The translations under genes were made by a program, and so were the position numbers. Shown here piece by piece: positions 1 to 8,634 of a DNA stretch of 64,000 bases. The DNA comes from Bog-159 sp049511415. Lineage in GTDB: Bacteria > Acidobacteriota > Terriglobia > Bryobacterales > Bryobacteraceae. A model generated the notes under the pieces. The model ran no database searches. It saw only the letters and a program-made list of their open reading frames with translations, and had not been told where the DNA came from. Location: contig JBEKYC010000016.1 of NCBI GenBank assembly GCA_049511415.1, positions 1 to 64,000 on the forward strand. Direction: 5' to 3'. Position 1 is the first letter of the stretch. Every line of letters starts with the position of its first letter.

Positions 1-546
1 GGCACGGACGGCAACCGCGGCGATGTCCCGCTCGTGGATGGGGGCGGTCGGCGCGGCGAGGTAGGGCCAGCGGACGAGATCGCCGGCGCGGATCTGCGGC
101 GCCCAAAAGTGCAGGGCATTGGCGGCGAACATGCCGGGCCGGAGGAAGGTCCATTGAAGTCCGGAGGTTTCGATCAGGCGCTCGATTTCCGTATGCAGCG
201 CCGTCACGGGATTGGGCTGTCCGCCTTGGAAGAAGGGGTGCGGCGTTTTGTGCGGCGAGGAGAGGAACACGATGCGGCGGGCTTGCTTCGCGATCTGATC
301 GAGAACAGGGACAACCGTGGCTGGCGGGGCGGTCCAGACCAGGAATACGGCATCGATGCCTCGCAGGGCTGCGGCGAGGGTCTCTGGGTGGGTGAGGTCT
401 CCTTCTACTACGTCCACGTGGGATGGCAGAACGGCATTTTGCGGGCTTCGGGCTAGCGCGCGGATTTGGGCGCCGGCGCCGCGTAGTTGAGAAACAACAT
501 GGCGGCCGACATTGCCGGTGGCTCCAATTATCAGGATGCGATGCAT
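1..546 (-). CDS. NmrA-like NAD(P)-binding protein (C-terminus cut by window edge)
   Basis: The minus-strand frame is open from the ATG at 546 to the window edge, giving 182 codons with no stop. The N-terminus reads MHRILIIGATGNVGRHVVSQL, which is a Rossmann fold with the GATGNVG dinucleotide-binding loop. It is followed by VDVVEGDLTHPETLAAALRG and VFLSSPH, as in NmrA/TMR-type atypical short-chain dehydrogenases. These proteins bind NAD(P)H and act as redox sensors or quinone/flavin-type reductases. The usual active-site YxxxK of classical SDRs is not visible, which suits the NmrA branch. The motif TFLRPGMFAANAL matches the region after the fold core. The substrate cannot be deduced. The family is fairly sure, the specific role is not. 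Confidence 0.85.
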   Translation of the reverse strand, partial: MHRILIIGATGNVGRHVVSQLRGAGAQIRALARSPQNAVLPSHVDVVEGDLTHPETLAAALRGIDAVFLVWTAPPATVVPVLDQIAKQARRIVFLSSPHKTPHPFFQGGQPNPVTALHTEIERLIETSGLQWTFLRPGMFAANALHFWAPQIRAGDLVRWPYLAAPTAPIHERDIAAVAVRA

Positions 547-555
547 CTTTGGATG

Positions 556-573
556 GCGGGACTGAAGTCCCGC
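556..573. repeat. REP-like palindrome, copy 1
   Basis: The sequence GCGGGACTGAAGTCCCGC is a perfect inverted repeat with 8-bp arms and a 2-base centre. It lies between the stop of the S9 peptidase and the start of the NmrA-like gene, both on the minus strand. The same core recurs at 2713, 30431 and 32799, always outside genes, so it is a dispersed element and not a local accident. It could also fold as a small hairpin in RNA, but no T-run follows. Confidence 0.7.
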
Positions 574-580
574 TCTCCAG

Positions 581-2695
581 TTAATTGAGGTCGTAGGTGT
601 GGATGTCCTGACCTTCGAGATACTTGTCGAACCAGGCGACGATGTGCTGCAAGCGCTCGACGCGATGGACCGGTTTGCCGGAGCGGGATAGCTCGTGGGT
701 CTCGCCGGGGAAGCGCACCATCACCACCGGCTTGTGGAGATATTTGAGTGCGCGGAACATCTGTTCACCGCCGGCGCCGGGCGGGGTGCGCATGTCGCTT
801 TCGCCCTCGATCAGCATCAGCGGCGTGGTGATTTTGTCCACGTAGGTGATGGGCGAGCGCTCCTTGAAATCGGCTTCCTGTTCCCAGGGCGCGCCGCGGA
901 ACCAGAAGGTGGTGAAGAGGGTGAAATCGGCGGTGTACCAGAAGTCGCGCCAGTCGGCGATGGAGCGCTGGGAAACGGCGGCTTTGAAGCGGGTGGTGTG
1001 GCCGATGGTCCAGTTGGTGAGGACGCCGCCACCGCTGCCGCCGGTGACGCCGAGCTTCTCGGGGTCCACCCAGCCACGGGCGATGAGTTCGTCCACGCCC
1101 GCCATCAGATCCTTGAAGTCATCGCCGGGGTAGGCGTATTGGATGATATTACCGAACTCCTGGCCGTAGCTGGTGCTGCCGCGCGGATTGGGATAGAGCA
1201 CGACGTAGCCCTTGGCGGCCATCCACTGGAATTCGTGATCGAAGGTGTAGCCATAGGCGCTGTGCGGGCCGCCGTGAATGTCGAGGATGAGGGGGTACTT
1301 GCGGCCGGGCGTGAAATCGGGCGGGCGCTGGACCCAGGCCTGGATGCGGCGGCCGTCGAAGCTCTTGTACCAGATCATTTCGGGCGCGGTGAGGTTCAGT
1401 TTGGCGAATAGTTCGGAGTTGACGTGGGTGAGCTGTTGGAGCTGTCCGGATGAGCCATCCATCAGGAACAAGTCGCCGACGATGGTGGGGTTGGAGATCA
1501 ACACGGCGGCCCTCGAACCATCGGGCGTGGCGCTGTATGAGAAGAGGCTGTGATCGCCGGTGGTGAGCGGGGCGACTTCGCCGGTTTCGGCATCGATGCG
1601 CTGTAGATTGGCGCGGCCTTCCGCGGCGGAATCGACGATAATGGAGCGGCCATCGGCGGTCCAATAGGGCTTGGAGGGCGATGCGGCGCGCGGCGGGGCC
1701 TGATCGCCTCCCACGCCGCCGGCGATATCGAAATCGTATGCGGCGGTCAGGTTCCTGGGGGTGGAACCGGGTTCGACCGAGGTGACGAATAGATCGGGTT
1801 GGCTATAGGAACGCTGCGGCAGGCCATCGCCGCGATTGAGGGAACCGACGAAGGCGAGGCGATTGCCATCGGGGCTTAGGGAGAGGGAATGGATATTCCC
1901 GTCGATAGCGGCTATCTTGGCGAACTCGCCGCCCGACGCGGCGACGGCGTAGATTTCGTCGCGCGGCGGTTCGTAGTAAGGCTCGCGCACGCGGTCGGAG
2001 GTGAAGTAAAGCCGCGAACCATCGCGCGACCAGACCGCCTCGGATTCGCTGAACGCGCCGTCGGTTATCTGCTTCGCTTTTTGCGTGCCGGAGAACGCAT
2101 CGGGGATGGCAACGGTCCAGATATGGCTGGGCCGGTCGGACTCCAGGTAGCCCTCGCCGTTCATGCGATACAGAGCTTTCACGATGACGCGAACATCGCT
2201 TTCCTCTTCGTCCTTGGCGTCTTTCTTTTTGTCGAAGTCCTTGGCCAGCGTGGTGGAGAGGAACGCGATGGAGCGGCCGTCGGGCGACCAGGCGAGGCTG
2301 GATGCGCCCTTGGGCAGATCGGTAAGCGGACGCGCTTCGCCGCCTTCCATGGAGAGGAGGCAGATTTGGGGCGGTTGCGGCTTGCCGTCTTTGTCCTTTT
2401 GTTCGGGCACGCGGAGGAAAGCGAGCGTGCGGCCGTCCGGCGACCAGCGCGCCGCGGAATCGTGGGCGCCGGAGCTGATCTGGCGCGGAACGCCGCCGGT
2501 GGCGGGAATGATCCAGAGAGAGGTTTCGTAGTTATCGTGTTTACCGTTGACGGTGACCAGCGTATATACGATACGAGAGCCGTCCGGCGCGATTTGCGGG
2601 GAGGCGATCCAGCGGAAGGCGTACAGATCGGTTTCGGTGATGGGCCGCGATTGGGCGGCGAAGGCCAGGAAGAAGACAGCCAGGAGCTTGCGCAT
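581..2695 (-). CDS. secreted S9 family prolyl oligopeptidase-like peptidase
   Basis: Serine peptidase of 704 residues, probably exported and acting on peptides. The start at 2695 begins MRKLLAVFFLAFAAQS, a signal peptide. A further 104 upstream codons are open but have no such character and would run into the divergent gene. The N-terminal half carries WD40/PD40-like propeller repeats (SPDGRTLAF, SPDGRSIAF, SPDGNRLAF). The C-terminal alpha/beta hydrolase domain has the catalytic triad: Ser554 in TGGSGGGVLTNW, Asp634 in EGESDMRTPP and His667 in FPGETHELSR. HGGPHSAYGY forms the oxyanion region. This is the acylaminoacyl-peptidase/DPP branch of S9. A paralogue lies at 32866. It is divergent from the permease at 2766, with a REP-like palindrome between them. 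Confidence 0.93.
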   Translation of the reverse strand: MRKLLAVFFLAFAAQSRPITETDLYAFRWIASPQIAPDGSRIVYTLVTVNGKHDNYETSLWIIPATGGVPRQISSGAHDSAARWSPDGRTLAFLRVPEQKDKDGKPQPPQICLLSMEGGEARPLTDLPKGASSLAWSPDGRSIAFLSTTLAKDFDKKKDAKDEEESDVRVIVKALYRMNGEGYLESDRPSHIWTVAIPDAFSGTQKAKQITDGAFSESEAVWSRDGSRLYFTSDRVREPYYEPPRDEIYAVAASGGEFAKIAAIDGNIHSLSLSPDGNRLAFVGSLNRGDGLPQRSYSQPDLFVTSVEPGSTPRNLTAAYDFDIAGGVGGDQAPPRAASPSKPYWTADGRSIIVDSAAEGRANLQRIDAETGEVAPLTTGDHSLFSYSATPDGSRAAVLISNPTIVGDLFLMDGSSGQLQQLTHVNSELFAKLNLTAPEMIWYKSFDGRRIQAWVQRPPDFTPGRKYPLILDIHGGPHSAYGYTFDHEFQWMAAKGYVVLYPNPRGSTSYGQEFGNIIQYAYPGDDFKDLMAGVDELIARGWVDPEKLGVTGGSGGGVLTNWTIGHTTRFKAAVSQRSIADWRDFWYTADFTLFTTFWFRGAPWEQEADFKERSPITYVDKITTPLMLIEGESDMRTPPGAGGEQMFRALKYLHKPVVMVRFPGETHELSRSGKPVHRVERLQHIVAWFDKYLEGQDIHTYDLN

Positions 2696-2712
2696 AAAAG
2701 AGATTAGAACAC

Positions 2713-2732
2713 GGCGGGGCTGAAGTCCGCCC
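2713..2732. repeat. REP-like palindrome, copy 2 (imperfect)
   Basis: GGCGGGGCTGAAGTCCGCCC shares the CTGAAGTC core with the copies at 556 and 32799 but its arms are imperfect. It sits in the 70-bp gap between two divergently transcribed genes, so it lies where at least one of their promoters must be. The sequence following it (CTTACATAC) resembles the flank of related intergenic repeats. Confidence 0.55.
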
Positions 2733-2765
2733 TTACATACACCGGATTTTCGCGTCAAAGGATTC

Positions 2766-5222
2766 ATGGAAACGTTTTGGATGGATTTGAGGCACTCGCT
2801 GCGGCTTTTGCGGCAGAGCCCGGGATTTACGATCACGGCGATTTCGGCGCTGGCATTGGGCATCGGCGCGAACACGGCGATCTTTTCGGTGGTCAATACG
2901 GTCCTGCTGAAGCCGCTGGCGTTTCCGGAGCCGGAGCGCATCGTGACTTTGCAGACCAGTTCGCCGCAGGGCGCTTTCGAGGGCGGATCGGTGCCGAAGT
3001 ACAACACATGGCGGGCGCAGACGCAGGTGCTCGAAGACGTGAGCGCTTACGATACGGGCGGTCCGGGGCTGAACCTGAGCGGCGGCGACCATCCGGAACA
3101 GCTTAAGGGCATCCATGTTTCGTACGAATTCTTCCATCTGTTTGGGGCGCAACCGTCGCTGGGGCGGACGTTCACGGCGGAGGAGGACCGGCCGCGGGGC
3201 GGCAACGTGGCGGTGCTGTCGAACGGGCTTTGGCGGCGGCGATTCGGCGCGGACCCGGGGATGGTGGGCCGGAGCTTGAAGCTGGGCGGCGAGGCTTATA
3301 CCGTGATCGGGGTGTTGTCGCCGGGTTTCACGTTCGATCCGTCACCCGACGTTTATCTGCCCTTCCAGGCCGATCCGAACAGCACCAACCAGGGTCATTT
3401 CTTCCAGGCGGCGGCGCGGCTGCGTCCGGGCGTTTCGCTCGACAAGGCCAAAGCCGCTCTGAATCTGGCGGGCGAGGCGTTCAAGCGACGGTTTCCGAAC
3501 ACCATGGACGCAAAGACGAGCTTTTCGGCAGAGCCGATGCAGGAACTGATGGTGCGCAACGTGCGGCCGGCTCTTTTCATCTTGCTGGGGGCGGTGGGCT
3601 GCGTGCTGCTGATCGCGTGCGCGAACGTGGCCAGCCTGCTGTTGGCGCGGGCCACGGGCCGCTCGCGGGAGATCGCGATTCGCTCCGCGATCGGCGCGGC
3701 GCGCAACCGGATTGTGCGCCAACTGTTGACGGAGAGCGTGCTGCTCTCGGCGATCGGCGGGGTGCTGGGCCTCGGGATCGGGGCGCTGGGCGTGCGGGGG
3801 CTGCTGGCCGTAAATCCGGGCAACATCCCGCGGATCGGGCCGGATGGCGCCGCCGTCACGCTGGACTGGAGGGTGCTGGTGTTCACGATGCTGCTGGCGC
3901 TGGCGACTGGAATCCTGTTCGGGCTGGTCCCGGCGCTGCAGGCTTCACGCGTGGATCTGAACGTGACGCTGAAGGAATCGAGTTCGCGCGCGGGCTCGGG
4001 TCTGCGGCAGAACAAACTGCGGGGAATCCTGGTGGTGGCGGAAATGGCGCTGGCCATCGTGCTGTTGGTAGGCGCGGGGTTGCTGATCCGCACGTTTTCC
4101 GCGTTGCACAGCGTGGCGCCCGGATTCGATCCGCACAATGTGCTCACGATGGACACGTCACTTACCGGCACGCACTTCGACAAGACCGCCGCCATCACCA
4201 CGATGACGCGCGTGGCGCTGGACCGTATCCACGCGATCCCCGGCGTGGAGGCCGCGGCGGCGACGTCGTACCTGCCGCTGCAGGGCGGGCTGGGTCTGGG
4301 ATTCGTGATCGAGGGGCGGCCGCTGACGGACGGTCCGGTGCATGGCGGCGCGGGATGGAACTACGTCACGGCGCGGTTCTTCGATGTTTTCAAGCTGGCG
4401 ATCAAGCGGGGACGCGCTTTCACGGAGCGCGACGATGCGGCCGCGCCGCCGGTGGTGATCATCAACGAAGCCATGGCGAAGAAGTTTTGGAAGAACGATA
4501 ATCCCCTCGGGCACCGGCTGATCATCGGGGGCGGTATGGGGCCGGATTTCGCGCAGCCGCCGCGCGAGATCATCGGGATTGTGGGTGACGCGCGCGACGG
4601 GGGATTGAACAACGATCCATTTCCAGCGACATTCGTCCCGCTGGCGCAGGTGAGCGATGCTTACATGGAGCTGAACAACCGGTTCATGCCCCTGAGCTGG
4701 GTGGTGCGCACCAAGGTGGCGCCATTCTCGGTGTCGGCGCCCATCGAGCGCGCGTTCCAGGACGCGGCGGATCTGCCGGCGGCGCACATACGCAGCATGG
4801 ACCAGATCGTGGTAAGCTCCACGGCGCGCGACCAGTTCAATACGCTGGTGCTGGGGATTTTCGCCGGCGTGGCGATCCTGCTGGCGTCCATCGGATTGTA
4901 CGGCCTGATGGCTTACGCGGTGGAACAACGCACTCTGGAGTTTGGCATCCGGCTGGCGCTGGGCGCGGATACGGCGATGCTGCGCAATATGGTGGTGCGG
5001 CAGGCGATGCTGCTGGCCGGTGTGGGGATCGTGGTGGGGCTGGGCGCGGCCTTCGGACTGACGCGGGTGATGAAGAGCCTGCTGTTCGACGTGAAGCCGA
5101 CAGATCCGGCGGTGTTTGTTTCGGTCGCGCTGTTGTTTACGGGCGTGGCATTTCTGGCGAGCTATCTGCCGGCGCGGCGGGCGTTGCGGGTGGATCCGGT
5201 GGTGGCGCTACGGTATGAGTAG
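2766..5222 (+). CDS. ADOP-class orphan ABC permease (MacB/FtsX-like)
   Basis: Membrane protein of 818 residues with two copies of the MacB periplasmic domain plus FtsX-type permease unit. The first helix lies near residues 18-40 (SPGFTITAISALALGIGANT), followed by a large periplasmic domain. Helices around residues 270-420 contain the hallmark LLIACANVASLLLARA and RSREIAIRSAIGA. A second periplasmic domain and a final FtsX domain with EFGIRLALGA and the ending YLPARRALRVDPVVALRYE follow. No ATPase gene is adjacent, as usual for this acidobacterial family. Unlike the other two family members in the window it lacks the roughly 75-residue cytoplasmic N-terminal segment and has no PadR partner. 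An AAAGGA ribosome site precedes the ATG. Substrate and physiological role are unknown. Confidence 0.92.
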   Translation: METFWMDLRHSLRLLRQSPGFTITAISALALGIGANTAIFSVVNTVLLKPLAFPEPERIVTLQTSSPQGAFEGGSVPKYNTWRAQTQVLEDVSAYDTGGPGLNLSGGDHPEQLKGIHVSYEFFHLFGAQPSLGRTFTAEEDRPRGGNVAVLSNGLWRRRFGADPGMVGRSLKLGGEAYTVIGVLSPGFTFDPSPDVYLPFQADPNSTNQGHFFQAAARLRPGVSLDKAKAALNLAGEAFKRRFPNTMDAKTSFSAEPMQELMVRNVRPALFILLGAVGCVLLIACANVASLLLARATGRSREIAIRSAIGAARNRIVRQLLTESVLLSAIGGVLGLGIGALGVRGLLAVNPGNIPRIGPDGAAVTLDWRVLVFTMLLALATGILFGLVPALQASRVDLNVTLKESSSRAGSGLRQNKLRGILVVAEMALAIVLLVGAGLLIRTFSALHSVAPGFDPHNVLTMDTSLTGTHFDKTAAITTMTRVALDRIHAIPGVEAAAATSYLPLQGGLGLGFVIEGRPLTDGPVHGGAGWNYVTARFFDVFKLAIKRGRAFTERDDAAAPPVVIINEAMAKKFWKNDNPLGHRLIIGGGMGPDFAQPPREIIGIVGDARDGGLNNDPFPATFVPLAQVSDAYMELNNRFMPLSWVVRTKVAPFSVSAPIERAFQDAADLPAAHIRSMDQIVVSSTARDQFNTLVLGIFAGVAILLASIGLYGLMAYAVEQRTLEFGIRLALGADTAMLRNMVVRQAMLLAGVGIVVGLGAAFGLTRVMKSLLFDVKPTDPAVFVSVALLFTGVAFLASYLPARRALRVDPVVALRYE

Positions 5223-5353
5223 CATCCCGGATTGAAGCCCTCAATCGTACCGAGGGATCCAGGCTGACTCTGGCGCTGCCTGGAGAAAGCTGCGCGGCGC
5301 TGGTGGCGACTTGATGAACGCATTCGCAGGCTTCAAGCAGCAGGAGCGCGAGC

Positions 5354-5546
5354 GTGAAGACTCGCGTCCTTGATTCCTGGGCCATTTTGGAGTGGATGAG
5401 CGCCATCAATGCCGGCGAGGTCTACTATTTTCTCCGCAAGCATCATAAGCGTGGAACTGGCCGAGTCCCGGCGGGAATTATGCGGAACTCTACCGGCCAC
5501 AATCGAGGCACCTACACGGGACGAGATCTGGGATGCGGCCGGATAG
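5354..5546 (+). pseudogene. PIN-domain (VapC-type) toxin remnant
   Basis: The ATG at 5354 opens VLDSWAILEW, the first strand and catalytic Asp of a VapC-type PIN nuclease. It is joined directly to MSAINAGEVYYFLRKH, which in intact proteins lies some 25 residues further on, so an internal deletion is inferred. After codon 30 the homology continues in another frame (ELAESRRELCGTLPATIEAP, then TRDEIWDAAG) up to a TAG at 5544-5546. The C-terminal third with the last acidic residues is gone. No antitoxin gene can be recognised upstream. The remaining bases between 5223 and 5565 hold no other gene. Confidence 0.65.
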
Positions 5547-5565
5547 ATCGCAGTTTATTCTCCGA

Positions 5566-8223
5566 TTATTCATCGCGCAGGGCGGCCATGGGGTCGAGGC
5601 GCGCGGCACGGCGGGCGGGCAGGAGACTGGCTGCGGCTGCGATGAGGGCCAGCAGGGCGGCGGCACCGGCGAGGGTGAGCGGGTCGTAGGGTTTCAGTCC
5701 GAAGAGCAGTGATCCGGCGCTGCGTCCGGCGGCTAGCGACAGCGCCATTCCCAGGGCGATGCCGATGGCCAGCAGGCGCGCGGCTTCGCGCATCACCATG
5801 CCGATCACCTGGCCGCGTCCGGCGCCCAAGGCCAGGCGGATGCCAATTTCGTTGCGGTGGCGCGCGACCATGTAGGAGATGACGCCGTACAGCCCGACCA
5901 TCGCCAGAATCGCCGCCAGCGCGCCGAAGAATCCGGAGAGCATGGCCATCAGACGTTCCTGCAAGAGCCGGTCGTGGATGCCTTTTTGGAAATCGCCGAA
6001 CTCGGCGACCACGTCCGGGTGGTTTCGGGACAACTTGCGCTTGAGCGTGGCGATCAGCGCATCGGACGGAAGGTCCGAGTGGACCAGGACAGAGATCCAC
6101 GGACCCTGCGCGGGGAACTGCAAAGCGGGCGCGAAGGTCTGCGCGGGCGTGTCGCCTCGGATGTCGTTGTACTTTGTATCCGGGATCACGCCGACGATTT
6201 CGTAAATTGTGGACGGATAGCCGGGTTCCTGACCCGTGCGCAGGGTCTGCCCGATGGGATCGGCGCCACCGGCGAACTTGCGCACGAAAGTTTGGTTCAC
6301 CACCGCCACGCGCTGCGACGTGGCGGTGTCGTTCTGGTTGAAGCCGCGGCCGCGGACGATGGGAATGGCCATGGTTGAGAAATAATCCGGACTCACCCAG
6401 GTGAACTTGGAGCTTGCTTCCGTGGCTCCCACGCGCACGCCGTGTTCCCAGCTTCCACCCGAGAGTGGGACGTTGGTGGTGGTGGCGGCGCTCCGCACTC
6501 CGGGCGTCTGCTGAACCTCCGCGAGCAATTGGCGCGCGAACGGCGTCCAACGGTCGGGCGGCAAGTTCGATTGCCAATATCCCAGGAAAGCGGACGTGAC
6601 ACCGCTCTCGCGCAATCCGGGATTGAACGTCATCAGATTGCGGAAGCTGCGCACAAATAGCAACGCGCCGACCAGCAGCAGCAGTGAAATAGAGATCTGG
6701 GTGACGACCAGGGCGCGCTGCAGCGAGAAGCGTTCGCGTCCGGCAGTCAAACCGCGGCCTCCGGCTTTCATGGCGGCCACGGGATGCGCCTGGCTGGCGC
6801 GCAAGGCAGGCAGCGCGCCGAAGATCAGGCAGGTCAGGACCGCCGCCGAAACCGCGAACAGGAGCACGCGCCAATCCGTGACGATGCGCAACTCGGCCTT
6901 CTCGCCTTCCGGCAGAGTCGCCCAGAGCAGCACGCGGCAAAGCGTTTGCGACAGCGCGATCCCGAAGCCGGCCCCGATCACCGCCAGCAGGCCGCTCTCG
7001 GCCAGCAACTGGCGCAACAGCCGGGCGCGCGATGCGCCCAAAGCCAGGCGCACGGCGATTTCGCGGCCCCGCGCGCTGGCCCGCGCCAACATCAGGTTGG
7101 CCAGGTTGGCGCAAGCGATCAGCAGGACCAAGCCTGTGATGGCCAGCAGCAGCCACAGCGATTTATCGTAGGTGTCACGCAGGCCGCTGACGCCGCCCGA
7201 AGCCGGGTATGCAGCCAAACGGAACTGTTTGTAGGTTGCATCGCTGCGCGGATCACGGCCCGAAGGAACTGTGGTGGCGAAGATGCCGGGACTGAGCCCG
7301 GCCATGGCGGCCGAGGCGCGCGCGATGGTCCAGCCGGGCTTGAGCCGGCCCATCACGGAGACTTCGAAGATGTCGCGGCGCAATCCATCGTTGGGCTGGC
7401 AAAACGGGCGCGCCAGATCGAAGCTTTCGCCCACCGCCATGCCGAAGAACTCCGGCGGCGTCACGCCAACGACCTCCACCAGGTCGTTATCGGCGATCAG
7501 CTTGATGCCGGAGGCGAGATCCCGGCCCCCCAATTCACTTTGCCAGTAGGCGTAGCTGGCTACGGCTACGGAGGTGGGACAGGCGCCTTCGTCCGGTGGC
7601 CCGAGCAAGCGCCCGAGAAAGGGCCGCAAGCCCAGCACGCGGAAGAAATCGCCGCTCACCTGAAGCTGAATGAAGTGGCGCATCTGGCTGCCGCGGCCTG
7701 TATAGCGCTGGTTGACGCTCCAGGCGAAGGTTCCCGCGAAGGCCTGCTGCTTGTCGCGGATCAATTCCCAGAGCGGGCGGGTTAATTCCCCGTACTGCTG
7801 ATTGAGGCCCATGCCGAGGTTGCCGCCGGCGATTTTCACTTCGGCCAGTTCTTGCGGGCGCGCCACGGGCAGGCTACGCAAACGGACGGCGTCGAGCAAC
7901 TGGAAGATGGCCGTGTTGGCTCCCATGCCGAGCGCCAGGGACAGAATAGCCACGGCGGTGAAGCCGGGACTCAGGCGCAGCACGCGCGCGGCGTAGCGCA
8001 GATCCTGCCAGACGCTCTCCAACCAGCCCGTGGTGTTCATACGATAAATCTCCTCGCGGATATAGGTGGGATTGCCGAACTTGCGGCGCGCGGCGGCCGC
8101 GGCTTCGCCGGGCGGCATGCCGCGGGCGATGTTGTCGGCGGTTTCGGTTTCGAGATAGGCGTCGATTTCACGGGCACGCTCGCCGTCCCACCAGTGCCGC
8201 CGGAAGAAGCGCCGCCAGCTCAT
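5566..8223 (-). CDS. ADOP-class orphan ABC permease (PadR-linked)
   Basis: Membrane permease of 885 residues. The N-terminal cytoplasmic part (about 1-80: ERAREIDAYLETETADNIAR, AAAARRKFGN) is the extra segment typical of PadR-linked ADOP proteins. Then comes DLRYAARVLRLSPGFTAVAI with the first helix and LGMGANTAIF, a MacB periplasmic domain, and a FtsX region with LLIACANLANLMLARA and GREIAVRLALGASRARLL. The second half contains EIGIRLALGAGRGQVIG and ends LLPARRAARLDPMAALRDE. Its start overlaps the PadR stop by 4 bases, so the two are translationally coupled. There is no ATPase partner nearby. The transported or sensed molecule is unknown. Confidence 0.92.
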   Translation of the reverse strand: MSWRRFFRRHWWDGERAREIDAYLETETADNIARGMPPGEAAAAARRKFGNPTYIREEIYRMNTTGWLESVWQDLRYAARVLRLSPGFTAVAILSLALGMGANTAIFQLLDAVRLRSLPVARPQELAEVKIAGGNLGMGLNQQYGELTRPLWELIRDKQQAFAGTFAWSVNQRYTGRGSQMRHFIQLQVSGDFFRVLGLRPFLGRLLGPPDEGACPTSVAVASYAYWQSELGGRDLASGIKLIADNDLVEVVGVTPPEFFGMAVGESFDLARPFCQPNDGLRRDIFEVSVMGRLKPGWTIARASAAMAGLSPGIFATTVPSGRDPRSDATYKQFRLAAYPASGGVSGLRDTYDKSLWLLLAITGLVLLIACANLANLMLARASARGREIAVRLALGASRARLLRQLLAESGLLAVIGAGFGIALSQTLCRVLLWATLPEGEKAELRIVTDWRVLLFAVSAAVLTCLIFGALPALRASQAHPVAAMKAGGRGLTAGRERFSLQRALVVTQISISLLLLVGALLFVRSFRNLMTFNPGLRESGVTSAFLGYWQSNLPPDRWTPFARQLLAEVQQTPGVRSAATTTNVPLSGGSWEHGVRVGATEASSKFTWVSPDYFSTMAIPIVRGRGFNQNDTATSQRVAVVNQTFVRKFAGGADPIGQTLRTGQEPGYPSTIYEIVGVIPDTKYNDIRGDTPAQTFAPALQFPAQGPWISVLVHSDLPSDALIATLKRKLSRNHPDVVAEFGDFQKGIHDRLLQERLMAMLSGFFGALAAILAMVGLYGVISYMVARHRNEIGIRLALGAGRGQVIGMVMREAARLLAIGIALGMALSLAAGRSAGSLLFGLKPYDPLTLAGAAALLALIAAAASLLPARRAARLDPMAALRDE

Positions 8224-8564
8224 GGATTCTCCGGACGCAGCACCTGGTTGACGGCGCGAACCACGCGCTCCCAGCGGCTCATCTCGGCGCGCAACTGTTT
8301 GCGCCCGGCGGCGGTCAGGCGGTAGTAGCGCGCCTTGCGGTTGTTTTCCGACGTGCCCCAGAAGGAAGCGATCCAGCCGCGGTCCTCCAGGCGATGCAGG
8401 GCAGGATAGAGGGAGCCGTGCTCCACCTGTAGAACGTCTTCCGAACGGCGCTCGATGGCGTAGGCGATGGTGTGTCCGTGAGCGGCGCCGGGGGCCAGGA
8501 TTTGCAGAATCAGCATGTCCAGGGTGCCTTGCAGGAGGCCGGTCTGGTTTTGCCTGGTGGCCAC
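8220..8564 (-). CDS. PadR family transcriptional regulator
   Basis: Small winged-helix regulator of 114 residues with the usual PadR order: LLQGTLDMLILQIL (helix 1), HGHTIAYAIERRS, the recognition wing region HGSLYPALHRLEDRGWIAS, and RKARYYRLTAAGRKQL. It ends in a short dimerisation helix. The start is GTG at 8564 with no strong ribosome site upstream. It is the first gene of a two-gene operon with the permease at 5566-8223 and probably represses that operon. This pairing is characteristic of acidobacterial ADOP loci. A pair of 21-22-bp direct repeats lies at and above its start codon. Confidence 0.93.
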   Translation of the reverse strand: MATRQNQTGLLQGTLDMLILQILAPGAAHGHTIAYAIERRSEDVLQVEHGSLYPALHRLEDRGWIASFWGTSENNRKARYYRLTAAGRKQLRAEMSRWERVVRAVNQVLRPENP

Positions 8565-8634
8565 GTTCGCACCGGAAGAAGTTCTACCGGAAAGGGCAGT
8601 TCACAGGGATATACGTTCGAACCCGGAAGAAGTT
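8563..8634. repeat. direct repeat pair at the PadR start region
   Basis: On the plus strand, ACGTTCG-[C/AA]-CCGGAAGAAGTT occurs at 8563-8583 and again at 8613-8634, 50 bases apart, about five helical turns. One copy covers the PadR start codon and the other lies just upstream in its leader. Position and spacing suit a regulator binding site, possibly for PadR itself, but this is inference only. The upstream copy also overlaps the tail of the methyltransferase remnant. Confidence 0.4.

Noticed and set aside
2696..3007. N-terminal extension of the first S9 peptidase
   Set aside because: The 104 extra codons overlap the divergent permease and lack export character; a signal peptide begins at 2695.
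5223..5353. Antitoxin for the PIN remnant
   Set aside because: Possible phrases in one frame are broken by a stop and match no antitoxin family clearly.
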